From Bradyrhizobium guangdongense (GTDB lineage Bacteria > Pseudomonadota > Alphaproteobacteria > Rhizobiales > Xanthobacteraceae), in assembly GCF_004114975.1 (NCBI RefSeq), contig NZ_CP030052.1:186001-250000 (forward strand): a stretch of 64,000 nucleotides of DNA, in the 5' to 3' direction. The position numbers and the translations under genes were made by a program. Positions 9,518-20,965 of the stretch are shown here, piece by piece. The notes under the pieces were generated by a model. The model was not told the origin of the DNA. It was given only the letters and a program-made list of their open reading frames with translations, and did not search any database. Numbering within the stretch: the first letter of the stretch is position 1; every line of letters starts with the position of its first letter.

Positions 9518-11932
9518 CAAGGTCAGGCCTCATCATCTGGAGAAGGGGATACTTTACGTGCGTCAATCCTCAGCACATCAGGTGCTACACAATCGCGAGA
9601 GCGGCGCGTTGCAATACGCCATGCGGGACCGACTGACGGCACTCGGATGGTCAGAGGTTGAAGTGATCGATGATGATCTCGGTCGCTCAGCCGCCGGCGG
9701 CGTACAACGCGCCGGCTTCGAGCGGATGGTAGCGGAGGTTTGCCTCGGTAAAGTTGGTGCGGTTTGCGCCCGCGAAGTCTCGCGCTTCGCTCGCAACAGA
9801 CGGGATTGGCAGCAACTCATCGAGATGTGCCGCGTGGTCGATACCGTTCTGATCGATCAGGAGACGATCTACGCGCCAAGGCACGGTAACGATCGCCTGT
9901 TGCTCGGGCTCAAGGGCAGCCTCAACGAGTACGAGCTGGATCTGTTGCGCCAGCGCTCGCTCTCGGCCCGCTACGAGAAGGCGCGCCGGGGCGAGTTGGT
10001 TGTGGCAGCGCCCGTCGGCTTCGTGAAGGCCGGCGACCGTTATGAGAAAGATCCGGATCGGCGTGTCCAGGAGCGATCAAGCTGGTGTTCGACAAGGTCG
10101 AGGAACTCGGCAGCGCGCGACCGTTCTGCTGGCTCCACGAGTACAATCTCGATCTGCCGGTGAAGCGGACCAACGGCGCAACGGCCTGGCGGCGACCGAG
10201 CTACTCCGCCATCCACCGGATCATTGAGAACCCGGTCTACGGCGGCGCCTATGCCTATGGTAAGACGGCTGTCGCGGCGGGATACAGCGCCGTGGGTGTG
10301 AGCGTGAAGATCCGCCGCAGGCGCGGAGCGAATGGCTGGCGCTGAAGCCCAACACCCACGACGGGTATGTGAGCTGGGAGAGGTTCGAGGCGATCCGCAC
10401 CATGGTCAGCAGCAACGCTCCCACCGGTCGGCATCACGGCGCGCCCAAGCATGGTGACGCGCTGCTGGCCGGTCTGATCCGGTGCAAGCGCTGCGGTCGC
10501 AAGCTCACACTCCGGTACTCCGGCATGAACCACCATATCCCGCGCTATAGCTGTAGCCGCGCCTGGATGGACAATGGCGGCCCTCACTGCATCGGCTTCG
10601 GCGGACTGCCCGTCGATGATGCAATCGAGGAAGCACTGCTTGGCGTCATCGGTCCGGGCGCTATCGCCGCCGCAACCGCTGCCGCCAAGGAAGCCAGGGG
10701 AACGGCGCGATCAGGTGCGCGATGCTCTCAGTCGCGATCTCGAAGCGGCGCGCTATGCCGCCGACCAGGCTTTTCCGGCAATACGATGCCGCTGACCCCG
10801 CGAGCCGGCTGGTGGCGGGCGAGCTTGGAGCGCGCTGGAACAGGACGCTCGCTCACGCAGCGGAGGTCGAGGGCAAAATCGCCACGCATAATGCGGCGAT
10901 GCCTGCCCCCATTGCTGATCCAGCCTCGCTCGGCGTTCTGGCCTCGAACCTCAGAACGGTCTGGGATGCGCCGACGACGGATGCTCGCCTCAAGAAGCGC
11001 ATTGTGCGCACCCTCATCCATGAGGTCGTAGCCGATATCGATGATGCGGCCTCCGAGATCGTCCTCGTCGTCCACTGGGTTGGCGGCGTTCACAGCGAGA
11101 TACGCCTGCCCAAGCGTGAGCAAGCGCGCTATGAGGCCACTCGGGCTCGTCGGCGATATGAGGCTGTCGATCCCGACAATCGCCTGGTCGCCGGCGAGCT
11201 GGAGCGACGTTGGAATGAACGTCTGCTGGCCGTCCGCGCGCTCGAGGAAGAGCGCGGTGCACTGTTGGCCAAGCCGGAGAGTCCTCTGAGCGAGGCGGAT
11301 CGCGAGCGGCTGCTTGCGCTTGGCTCCGATTTGGAGCGGGCCTGGAACAGTCCTGGGGCGACGCCTGCCACGCGCAAGGGGATCATCCGAACCTTAATCC
11401 ACGAAATCGTTGTATGCGTCGGCGATGCGGCAATTGAGCTTGTGATCCACTGGCAGGGCGGCGATCACACAGCGCTAGAGACCAGAAAGAACCGCACGGG
11501 CCAACACCGCTGGAGCACATCCGCAGATGTCATCGATCTCCTGCGTGTTCTGGCACGCCAGATGCCCGACGGCACGATCGCGGCGGTCCTCGACCGAGCG
11601 GCAAGTCGACGGGGCACGGTAACAGCTGGACCCGCGCCCGCGTTCGTCACTTGCGCAACCAGCAAGCTATCGCACCCTACCGGGAAGGCGAACGCATGGA
11701 GAGAGGAGAAATTACTCTGGATGAAGCCGCCGCTGCGTTGACGGTCAGCCCATCGACGGTTCGCCGTCTGATCGCGGAGCGAAGCTTGCCCGCGCACCAG
11801 CTGTGCAAGGGCGCACCCTGGGTGATCAAGGCGCCTGATCTGGAGCACCCCGAGGTCAGGAACGCCGCGCAGGCGCGGCGCTTCCGGCGCCCGTCGTCTG
11901 GCGATCTCCGCCAAAGAGAGCTTGAACTATAA
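9507..11932 (+). pseudogene. Large serine recombinase, multiply frameshifted, with duplicated C-terminal module
   Basis: N-terminal resolvase domain: YVRQSSAHQVLHN holds the catalytic Ser, then AREVSRFARNRRDW and LKGSLNEYELDLLRQRSLSAR. A recombinase domain (WRRPSYSAIHRIIENPVYGGAYAYG), a zinc ribbon (LIRCKRCGRKL ... RYSCSR), a coiled-coil region and a C-terminal helix-turn-helix (ITLDEAAAALTVSPSTVRRLI) follow. Frame changes are needed near 10070, 10340, 10700, 10780 and 11635. The coiled-coil module occurs twice in tandem (about 10776-11105 and 11143-11480: RLVAGELGARWN and RLVAGELERRWN; RTLIHEVV and RTLIHEIV), which is not usual. Not functional as it stands. Confidence 0.75.
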
Positions 11933-11959
11933 TGGCATAACGAGGTGGGCAGTATGAAT

Positions 11960-12307
11960 CGGACTCGGGCGGCCCGAACAGGAGCAAATTGGCACCCTTA
12001 CCCAACCAGCTGTCACCGGCGGCGAGCGCCATCACCTGCGCCTTGGAGATCATCGGCACGGCCTCGAAGTCGAAGCCGCCGAAGGTCTTCCCAGCAGACA
12101 GCCGCGCCTCGACGAGATGGCGCTCGGTGAGCCGGCGACCGCGTTCGGCGATCTCGTGCTCGGCAATGGTGGCGAGGAAGCGGGCCGCTGGCCAACCTTC
12201 CTTGTCGGACTGCTCGGCAAATTGCGCCCACAGCACCTTGATGGCCGGGAGGCGGAGCTCGTTGAGCAACAGATTGAGGCGCGCGGTATCAACGGTATTG
12301 GCTACGC

Positions 12308-12311
<4 letters not shown>
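11960..12311 (-). pseudogene. istB: IS21 istB, truncated N-terminal part
   Basis: Starts MSVANTVDTARLNLLLNEL at 12311 and runs to LGKGANLLLFGPP, ending inside the Walker A loop where homology to the complete copy (48.5-49.3 kb) stops near 11960. The start overlaps the istA stop as in intact IS21. Nearly identical to the later copy, so the two were the same element recently. Non-functional because the ATPase core is lost. Confidence 0.8.
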
Positions 12312-13857
<1,546 letters not shown>

Positions 13858-13997
13858 TGACGAAACAGTGGATCAACATGCCGTAAGCCCTGTGCAAAAA
13901 AGCGGGCTTCCTGCCCGAACTATTTATTGGGAACGGCGTGCGCGGATCTCATCATGGCGTGGCTGCAACAGCAGTCCACTCGCGAGAGGCCGGATAC

Positions 13998-14172
13998 ATT
14001 TATGCAACTGGAAGCGCTGCATCGCGAATCCGTGCCAGATGGTCGGCTCGAGGACACGCCTGATCAATCAGACGCGGGCTTTCTGCCTCGAGTACGGTGT
14101 ACCTTTGCGTCAGGGTGCCGGAATATTCAATCTCGAGTTGCCGCGCGTTTGAATGACGAAGGAAACGCGCTT
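13998..14172 (+). pseudogene. Inverted middle piece of an IS110 transposase
   Basis: On the plus strand this reads GSRTRLINQTRAFCLEYG and LRQGAGIFNLELPRV, the piece that normally follows the first domain of an IS110 transposase. The N-terminal part sits next to it on the minus strand and stops at exactly this point (EDQVDLQA). Inverting this ~170-bp block would join LQA to LHR of the block. Small matching arms (AAGCG and CGCTT) flank the block. Confidence 0.65.
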
Positions 14173-14548
14173 GAAGATCCACTTGGTCCTCCTCCTTCAC
14201 GGCAACGAAGCGCATTGTCGGTCGCGTAGCGGCCTCAGCGATCGCCTCGGCGTCGATGATATCGTTCTTGTTTGACTTCACGTAGGGCTTCACGAATTGC
14301 ACGGGGATCAGGCGCACCTTGTGACCAAGTGCCTGTATCTTCCGGGCGAGCCACTGTGGACCGACGCAGGATTCCATGCCAACTATGCTTGGTTGTGCGC
14401 GCGCAAAGAACTGAAGAAGGGTGTCCCCTCGAAAGCGAAATTTCTGAACAGGTGTGCCGTCGCAGCTCAGGCCAACGACGTGGAATAGGTTCTTGCCAAT
14501 GTCGATTCCATAGACAGCCGCGGGTCGCGGCAAATTGCGATCGGCCAT
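14165..14548 (-). pseudogene. IS110-family transposase, N-terminal fragment
   Basis: Starts MADRNLPRPAAVYGIDIGK at 14548. It contains the DEDD (RuvC-like) domain residues: D in GIDIGK, E in VGMESCVG, and the D pair in SNKNDIIDAEAIAEA. After EDQVDLQA the coding switches strand. The rest of the transposase is not contiguous, so the copy is dead. Confidence 0.8.
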
Positions 14549-14614
14549 GATACTCTCCTCTTTAGTCTGCCCTTCCTATGATGAGGGAGGAGGACGGGGC
14601 GGTCCATCCCATTA

Positions 14615-15538
14615 ATGGTGACGCCCGCGGGCAAGCGGAAAGCTGTCGCGTATCTCATGGTTGCCCACGGGATGAGCGAACGGCGGGCGTGTAAAGCCAT
14701 CGGCTGCTGCCGCATGACCATCAGATATCTGACAATCCGGGCGGACGATGCCGTCCTACGGCAGCGCATGCGGGCGATCGCCCACGAACGCCGTCGTTTT
14801 TGTTTGTCGGCGCCTGCACGTGCTGCTCAACCGGGAGGGCTACCTGGTCAAACCACAAGAAGCTGTTCCGGGGAAGAGAGGCTTGCGGTACGCCGCCGCG
14901 GCGGCCGCAAGCGGGCCGCCCTTGGGACCCGGGCGCCAATGACGGTGCCGATGGCCCGCAACGATCGCTGGTTGCTCGACTTCGTGTCGGATCAGCTGAC
15001 CTGCGGCCGCCGCTTCAGCGTCCTCACCGTGGTCGATGACTGCACCCGCGAGTGCTTGGCGCTAGTCGCCGATACCTCGCTCTCCGGCATCCGCGTGGCG
15101 CGGGAACTGGACCGGCTGATGTTCGAGCGCGGCGAGCCCAGGATGGTGGTCAGCGACAACGGCACCGAGCTCACCAGCAACGCCATCCTGACATGGGCCG
15201 ATCAAAGCCCCGTCGGTTGGCATTACATCGCGCCGGGCAAGCCCATGCAGAATGCGTTCATCGAGCGCTTCAATGGCCGGCTGCGGGACGAACTGCTCAA
15301 CGAGACGCTGTTCACGTCACTGGCGCAGGCCCTCGTCGCGCTCGGATGCGGGCGGGCCCACTACAACGACGCACGACCACACTCTCAGCTCGGATGGAAA
15401 ACGCCGTCCGAGTTCGCCGACACCTGCCATCCGCGACGGGATCTGGCGCTGTGCGTTATGCCGAAGGCTCTGCGCCAGCTCCCGTCGCTCCCCCAACTGG
15501 GCAAATCCAACGACCGGGGCGAACTCAGGGCTGGATAA
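14615..15538 (+). pseudogene. IS3-family transposase OrfB with a locally shifted stretch
   Basis: Helix-turn-helix-like start ([21 protein letters not shown]), then the integrase core: [42 protein letters not shown] with the second Asp, and [18 protein letters not shown] with the Glu. Between about 14798 and 14900 the frame is wrong (the other frames encode [14 protein letters not shown] and NHKKLFR), so one or more compensating indels alter about 35 residues. The open frame is long but the protein is probably inactive. No orfA was found upstream. Confidence 0.75.
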
Positions 15539-15547
15539 AACTTGGGG

Positions 15548-16101
15548 CAAGGTCAGCACGTGCGGATGCAGGTCAATGTGTTGGGTGCCGAGCGTCGGCG
15601 GCGATGGAGTTACGACGAGAAGGTCCGTCTGTCGAGGAGACGTTTGCAGGCCGGCGAGACGGTCTGCGGCGTCGCGCGCCGGCATGGGGTGGCTCACGAC
15701 TTCCAGCTCTTCGAACGTCAGCGCCAACTGCGCTTGCGGGTAAATCCGCGCACCGTCGTCGGTTTGCCACAGCCTCTTCCGCCGCCAGCTCGTCCCCGGT
15801 GGCGTCAGATCTGACGCTTTAGCTTGGCGATCTGCAACTTCTGCTGCGCAATCAGTGCCTCGCATAGCTTGCTGTTCCGGCAGGCGCGCCAAGCCGCCTG
15901 GGCGGTGATGCGGTGCCAGCTCTGGTTCCTGTCGAGATCACACGTGCACCGGCATCGATCAGCACGTCGCAACTGGCGTCTTCGCCTCCTAAGCAACGCG
16001 CAACGGCTGGAATCATCGAGATCGAGCTTAGCGGCGGCTGTCGTGTTCGCGTTGATCGCGACGAGCTGCAGCGGGTTTTTGAGCTTCTGCGACGACGATG
16101 A
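15548..16101 (+). pseudogene. tnpA: IS66 tnpA, frameshifted
   Basis: The first part (VNVLGAERRRRWSYDEKVRL ... VCGVARRHGVAH) is the TnpA helix-turn-helix; the last part, in another frame, is ALVPVEITRAP ... IIEIELSGGCRVRVDRDELQRV. The middle (15700-15910) is rearranged: it contains a reversed piece reading LCEALIAQQKLQIAKLKRQI on the minus strand, which belongs to the IS66 tnpC coiled coil. A scrambled copy. Confidence 0.6.
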
Positions 16102-16445
16102 TCCCGCTCCCGAGCGGCGTCAGGGTATGGATCGCGACTGGCCACACCGACATGCGTCGGGCCATGCAAAGTTTGGCGCTTGCGGTTCAGGAAAGCTTGG
16201 AGCGCGATCCCCATGCCGGCGATCTCTATATCTTATGGGGCCGCCGCGGCCTTCTGGTCAAGATTCTCTCGCATGACGGCTTGGGCATGTCGCTCTATGC
16301 CAAGCGCCTGGATCACGGCAGGTTCATCTGGCCGTCGACGTCGGTCGGCGCGGTGTCGATCTCGGCAGCGCAAATGGCTTACATGCTCGAGGGCATCGAC
16401 TGGTGGACTCCCCAACTGAGCTGGCGGCCGCAGAGCGGGGGCTAA
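16098..16445 (+). CDS. tnpB: IS66 TnpB
   Basis: 115 residues, full length. PSGVRVWIATGHTDMRRAMQSLAL is the N-terminal motif of the TnpB subgroup with GHTDMR in place of PVDFR; YILWGRRGLLVKILSHDGLGMSLYAKRLDHGRFIWP and ISAAQMAYMLEGIDW follow. Overlaps tnpA by ATGA. The only open gene of this IS66 copy. Confidence 0.85.
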   Translation: MIPLPSGVRVWIATGHTDMRRAMQSLALAVQESLERDPHAGDLYILWGRRGLLVKILSHDGLGMSLYAKRLDHGRFIWPSTSVGAVSISAAQMAYMLEGIDWWTPQLSWRPQSGG

Positions 16446-16485
16446 TCCAGGAAAATCCTCATATTGCCGACATTTGGGAGTCCCA

Positions 16486-16675
16486 ATGCATTCAATCTGT
16501 GATTCACTGCGTCGCATGAATGCGGATCGCGACGCCGCTCCGGATGACGTTGCCGCCCTGAAGGCGGCGCCGGCAGCCGAGCGCGCTAAGGGTACGGAGA
16601 TCGCCGCCGAGCTCGCGGTCGCCCGTGCGAAAGCGTCGGAAGACGCGCCGAGTGGCCAGACCTTCCCGGAGCACC
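16486..16675 (+). pseudogene. tnpC: IS66 tnpC N-terminal stub
   Basis: ATG 16486, then DDVAALKAAPAAERAKGTEI and AAELAVARAKASED, the coiled-coil start of TnpC. Homology stops at about 16640-16675, where sequence resembling the downstream end of the neighbouring IS3 element appears. About 85% of tnpC is missing. Confidence 0.65.
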
Positions 16676-16762
16676 TGAACTCAGGACTGGATAACACTTG
16701 GGGGCGAGGTCACGATAAATGTCAGTGGCTAGTTTGATGATGTTGTCGCAGCCGCTACCGCC

Positions 16763-18267
16763 GGGAATGTCCGAAGTTTTGTGTAAGCGATTTCTGTGAA
16801 GGTGGGTTTTGCGTTTGAGACATTGAAAGCTGGCATCGACGGCATGGCCGATAATTCTGCTTGGCCGGACCGAGCGGTCAAGCCCCGAAGCCGCGCAGCG
16901 GCGCGCCGCAGGCGCGGGGCTTGACGGCGAAGGTTCGGTCCAAACGATCATGGTCGGCGCCGTGATGTCGGTTGTGATCATCAGCGCGCTGTTCCGGGAA
17001 ACCGCGCGCCGAAGTGGATGGCGAACTGCCCCATCGCGGCAGTCCATTCAACCGGTCGCCGCCAATAAACGCCAGCGTTCCTGAGGGCGAGATACAACAG
17101 CTTGAGCGCCGCCTCGTCGGTCGGGAAGCTGCCGCGGGTCTTGATGATCTTGCGCAGCGAACGATGTAGCGCCTCGACCCCGTTTGTCGTGTAGATCATC
17201 TTTCGGATGCCAGGCGCGAAGGCGAAGAACGGCACTACGTGCTCCCACGCTTTGCGCCAGATCTGGCCAATGGCGGGATAGCGCTTGCCCCATTCGGCCT
17301 CGAACTCGGCAAGCCTCAGCGCCGCCGCGTCGGCACTCTCAGCCCGATAGATCGCCTTTCGAGGGCAGGATCGCCTTGCGGTCCTTCCAGGAGACGAAGG
17401 CAAGGCTGTTACGGATCAGGTGCACGATGCAGGTCTGCACCAGCGTCTGCGGGTAGACCGATGTGATCGCCTCGGGAAACCCCTTCAGCTCGTCGACGAC
17501 GGCAATCAGGATATCGTTGACGCCGCGCGCCTTGAGTTCGTTGACGACCCGCAGCCAGAATTTGGCGCCCTCGGTCTGCTCGATCCAGAGCCCGAGCGTC
17601 CTTCTCGCCATCGGCATTGTAGGCGAGCGCAACGTAGACCGCCTTGTTCTTGACCAGCCCTTCGTCGCGTATCTTGACCCGCAGCGCGTCAAAAAAGACG
17701 ATTGGGTACACGGCGTCGAGCGGCCGGCTCTGGCATTCCCGGACCTCATCGAGGACGGCGTCGGCCACCCGGCTAATGAGATCGGGCGAGACCTCGGCGC
17801 CTTAGAGCTCGGCCAGGTGGCCCTGGATCTCCCGCACCGTCATGCCGCGGGCATAGAGGCTCAGGATCTTGTCGTCGAAACCATCGAACCGGGTCTGCCC
17901 CTTGGCGGTCAACTGCGGCTCGAAGCTGCCGGCCCGATCGCGAGGCACGGTAATCTCGATCTCGCCATCCTCCGTCAGGATCGTCTTCGAGCTTGTCCCG
18001 TTGCGGCTGTTGCCTGAGCCCCGGCCGGCAGGATCACCCTTCTCGTAGCCCAAATGCTCGGTCAGCTCGGCTCCAAGTGCGCGCTCGATCAAGGCCTTCT
18101 TGAGCTGCTTGAACAGCCCATTCTCGCCGGTCAGGTTTTCGGGCTTGCTGTAGTTCGCAAGAAGCTGGTCCAGCAGTTCAGGGGTAATCGTCGTATCGGT
18201 GGTCATGTGAGTCTCCAATTAAGGTAAACTCACAGAAACCTCCTTACACATCGTTCCGGACACCCTC
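16763..18267 (-). mobile_element. IS256-family element with exact 8-bp target duplication
   Basis: Imperfect inverted ends: left GGAATGTCCGAAGTTTTGTG...TTTCTGTGA and right (minus strand) GGGTGTCCGGAACGATGTG...TTTCTGTGA. The 8-bp sequence CTACCGCC occurs directly outside both ends (16755-16762 and 18268-18275), a target duplication of the size typical for IS256. The exact duplication implies recent insertion, although the transposase has frameshifts. A solo end of the same element type is at 47.99 kb. Confidence 0.85.
16981..18218 (-). pseudogene. IS256 (Mutator) transposase, frameshifted
   Basis: Starts METHMTTDTTITPELLDQLL at 18218; N-terminal SRNGTSSKTILTEDGEIEI and VPRDRAGSFEPQL. A stop follows GHLAEL (17802), then [31 protein letters not shown] (first DDE Asp region) in the next frame, a shift near 17600, [15 protein letters not shown] with the second Asp, and near 17345 another change into AFAPGIRKMIYTTNGVEALHRSLRKII with the conserved N-x-x-E region. 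At least three lesions; no functional protein. Confidence 0.85.
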
Positions 18268-18365
18268 CTACCGCCCCGCTCGCAGAGGAGGTCCGTAACG
18301 CACAGAGCCGTGGCACGAGCCACTATCGGTCGCAGCTATTTTATCAGACAAGACTCTGCATAAGA

Positions 18366-19256
18366 GTCGTTGAGGTCCGCGATCGCCTTGCGGATGGCCC
18401 CGTTGAGTTCGTCAAGCGAGAAGAAGCGCCGGTTCCGCAGCCGCGCCAGCACAAACCGCTGGACGATCTGCACCGCCACTTCCACCTTCGCCTTGTCGCG
18501 TGGTTTGCGCGGACGCGTGGGCAGGATCGCGGTGCCGTAGTGCTCGGCCAGCTCCTGGTAGGTGCGGTTGATGCCCGGCTCATAGCGACAGGTGGCGGTG
18601 ACGCCGGCCTTCAGATTGTCGCAGACGATCGCCTTCGGCACGCCGCCGATCGCGCGCAACGTATTGGCGTGCAGCCCGATCCAGTCGGCCAGCCCTTCCG
18701 ACCAACGCGCCTCGGCAAAGGTGTAGTTGGATGCTCCTAGCACCGCGACGAAGACATGGGCCAGCCGCTGCGCGCCGGTCGCGGCGTCGAACACCGGCAC
18801 CGTGTCGCCCGCGAAGTCGACGAACAGCTTCTCTCCAGGCCCATGCGTCTGCCGCATGGTCGGCGAGATCGCCTCGCTCCATTCCCGGTAGAGATCGCAA
18901 AACCGGCTGTAGCCATAGCCGTCGGCGTGCTCCGCGCGATATTCCTCCCACAACAGGAGCAACGTCACGCTGCGCCGCTTCAGCTCCCGGTGCACCGCCT
19001 TCCAGTCGGGCAACGGCCGCGCCGGCTTCTCCTCGAATGTCGGCGGCGTGAACAGCCGGCGCTCGAGTTCGCCGTCGTCCATCCCTTCCGGCACCGGCCA
19101 GGTGATGCCGATCACGGCAGCCCGCCGCAGATACTCGCCAACCGTCGATCGGCTGATGCCGACCGTGACGGCGATCTGCCGCTCGCTCACGCCAAGGGCG
19201 TGCCGCAGTCTCAAAACTTCTCGAACCTTCCGCATCGGCGCTCTCTCGGCGGGCAT
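18366..19256 (-). pseudogene. istA: IS21 istA, 5' half (separated from its 3' half at 29069)
   Basis: From 19256: EVLRLRHALGVSERQIAVTVGISRSTVGEYLRR is the IstA N-terminal helix-turn-helix, and VDFAGDTVPVFD then VCDNLKAGV give the first two acidic residues of the DDE core; DKAKVEVAVQIVQRFVLARLR precedes the break after ADLND at 18366. The remaining residues (SYAESCLIK) are not IstA. The missing half starts at 29069 on the plus strand with RIMRKLGVSR, and joining 18366 to 29069 restores the frame without loss. This is strong evidence that the intervening DNA was inverted. Confidence 0.85.
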
Positions 19257-19340
19257 CAGACCTTCCCTTGCTTGGTCGCAAAGGTGGGCTGGTCCGCGAT
19301 TCGATCGCCGTCTTCGAGAGCGTCAGGCGGTCTCAACAGG

Positions 19341-19408
19341 GTGGCCGGCTTCGATCGGAATGGGTGGCCGACTTCCGTCGGAATCGGTGGCCGGATTGCG
19401 TCGGAATA
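19341..19408 (-). repeat. IS21 left-end tandem transposase-binding repeats (inner set)
   Basis: Three tandem copies of a 21-23 bp unit of the form GTGGCCG(G/A)(C/A)TT-N-GATCGGAAT (19341, 19364, 19387), as IS21-family ends carry. The right end at 30524-30626 has comparable units. Both ends read in the same direction here, although IS termini should be inverted relative to each other, which fits the proposed inversion. Confidence 0.7.
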
Positions 19409-19416
19409 CTGGAGGG

Positions 19417-19474
19417 TTCAAATAGGTCCCGCGTCGCAGATCTCGCCGCAAGTCCAGCGCGGGACCTATTTGAA
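19417..19474. repeat. Perfect 17-bp inverted repeat (hairpin)
   Basis: TTCAAATAGGTCCCGCG at 19417-19433 and its exact complement at 19458-19474, with a 24-bp loop. It lies between the inner IS21 end repeats and the IS91-like element. It does not precede a T-tract and no gene ends here, so it is more likely a trapped mobile-element end or small palindromic insertion than a terminator. Confidence 0.75.
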
Positions 19475-19526
19475 GCTGGATTGAACGAAGCCGCGTCTTG
19501 TGAGCGAGGACCTATGGGGGCTCGAT

Positions 19527-19766
19527 CTAGGCGCCGGTAGGCGCGATTGACCCGATGTCGGGCCCGCGAGCGAGTGTGGCCGCAGATTGCCGTTGATATT
19601 GGCAGCAGAGGATGCCGGCGTCGATAGCGTCGAACGGCGCGTCAAGCCCAAGCGGCTGACTATCGCCCGTTCGCCGCGCGTTGTGAGCGTGCTTGATCGT
19701 TCCGACGGAGAACGTCGGCATGGCGATGCCTGCAGTGGGAGCGAACAAGTCGAGGTAGTCGGTCAT
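19527..19766 (-). CDS. Small ORF coupled to IS91-like transposase
   Basis: 79 residues (MTDYLDLFAPTAGIAMP...). Its ATG overlaps the transposase stop in the ATGA arrangement (19763-19766), a sign of translational coupling. No recognisable domain; it may be just the 3' end region of the element that happens to be open. Confidence 0.35.
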   Translation of the reverse strand: MTDYLDLFAPTAGIAMPTFSVGTIKHAHNARRTGDSQPLGLDAPFDAIDAGILCCQYQRQSAATLARGPDIGSIAPTGA

Positions 19767-20956
19767 GATGTATCGCAGCGAGGTGCTGCGCGTCGCGGCG
19801 TTTGCGCACGCGGCACAGGCCCAATCTCGACCATGCGGCCTCCGCAGATGGGGCACAAGTCGAGGCGGTGACCAATGAGGATGGCGCAGCGCTCACGATA
19901 GTCGACAGCTTCGGCAGGCGGAGGCGGCTCTGGCGCCTTTAGCGCCGCTCGGATGCGCGCGAGTTTGGCGACGCGGCAGGCGTTCGCCAGGAAGCCAAAA
20001 TGACGGATGCGGCGAAACCCCTTCGGCAATACGTGGAGCAGAAAGCGACGAAGGAACTCCTCAGTGTCGAGCGTCATCACTTTGGATCTGTTGCCAGCGC
20101 GATAATCCTTCCACCGGAAGCGGACGTGGCCCTGGTCACAGGTAAGGAGCCGGCCGTTGGCGATTGCAACGCGATGGGTGTAGCGCCCGAGATAGGCCAG
20201 AACCTGTTCTGGTCCGCCGAAGGGACGCTTGGCGTAGACGACCCACTCGACCTTGCGGAGGGCGGTTAGATGGCGGGCGAATGCCGCTGGCTCGACGAGG
20301 TGCGCGAGATGGCCGAAGAACTGGAGCTTGGTGCCATTGAACGCCGCCTGCAGGCGCTCCAGGAACAGCCGACGATACAATCGTGACAGGACGCGAACGG
20401 GAAGGAAGAAGCCGGGGCGACAATGAACCCAGCTTCCATCAGGGGCGATCCCGCCGCCTGGCACGAGGCAATGGGCATGCGGATGATGCGTCAGGGTCTG
20501 GCCCCAGGTATGGAGAATGGCGATCATCCCGGTCTCGGCACCGAGATGCTTCGGGTCGGCGCTGATGAGACGGATCGTCTCGGCTGCTGCCTTGAGCAGG
20601 ATGTCGTAGACCGCCGTCTTGTTCTGCAGCGCGATGGCGGCCACCGGCGCCGGCACGGTGAAGACGACATGGAAATAGGGGACCGGCAGCAGGTCGGCCT
20701 GGCGCTCGGCGAGCCATTGGGCGCGCGCGAGCGCTTGGCACTTTGGACAGTGCCGATCGCGACAGCTGTTATAGGCGACGCGGACCAGGCCGCAGTCGTC
20801 GCACCGCTCGACGTGGCCGCCGAGCGTCGCTGTGCGACACGCCTCGATGGCCGCCATCACACGGCGCTGATCGGAGGACAGCCGAGGACCCTGCGCGGCA
20901 CGGAAGGCGCCGCCGTGGCGGCGGAGGATGTCCGCCACCTCGAGCACGGGGCGCAT
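19763..20956 (-). CDS. IS91-family HUH transposase
   Basis: 397 residues. The N-terminal zinc-binding region has ERCDDCGLVRVAYNSCRDRHCPKCQ; the HUH motif is THHPHAHCLVPGG; the catalytic Tyr motif is YLGRYTHRVAIANGRLL. A second Cys cluster LCPICGGRM lies near the C-terminus. These are the features of rolling-circle transposases of the IS91 group, which nick and rejoin single strands at ori and ter ends. Full length and intact. Starts 9 bp after the stop of the upstream tyrosine recombinase, in one operon. Confidence 0.9.
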   Translation of the reverse strand: MRPVLEVADILRRHGGAFRAAQGPRLSSDQRRVMAAIEACRTATLGGHVERCDDCGLVRVAYNSCRDRHCPKCQALARAQWLAERQADLLPVPYFHVVFTVPAPVAAIALQNKTAVYDILLKAAAETIRLISADPKHLGAETGMIAILHTWGQTLTHHPHAHCLVPGGGIAPDGSWVHCRPGFFLPVRVLSRLYRRLFLERLQAAFNGTKLQFFGHLAHLVEPAAFARHLTALRKVEWVVYAKRPFGGPEQVLAYLGRYTHRVAIANGRLLTCDQGHVRFRWKDYRAGNRSKVMTLDTEEFLRRFLLHVLPKGFRRIRHFGFLANACRVAKLARIRAALKAPEPPPPAEAVDYRERCAILIGHRLDLCPICGGRMVEIGPVPRAQTPRRAAPRCDTS

Positions 20957-20965
20957 ATGCGCAGC

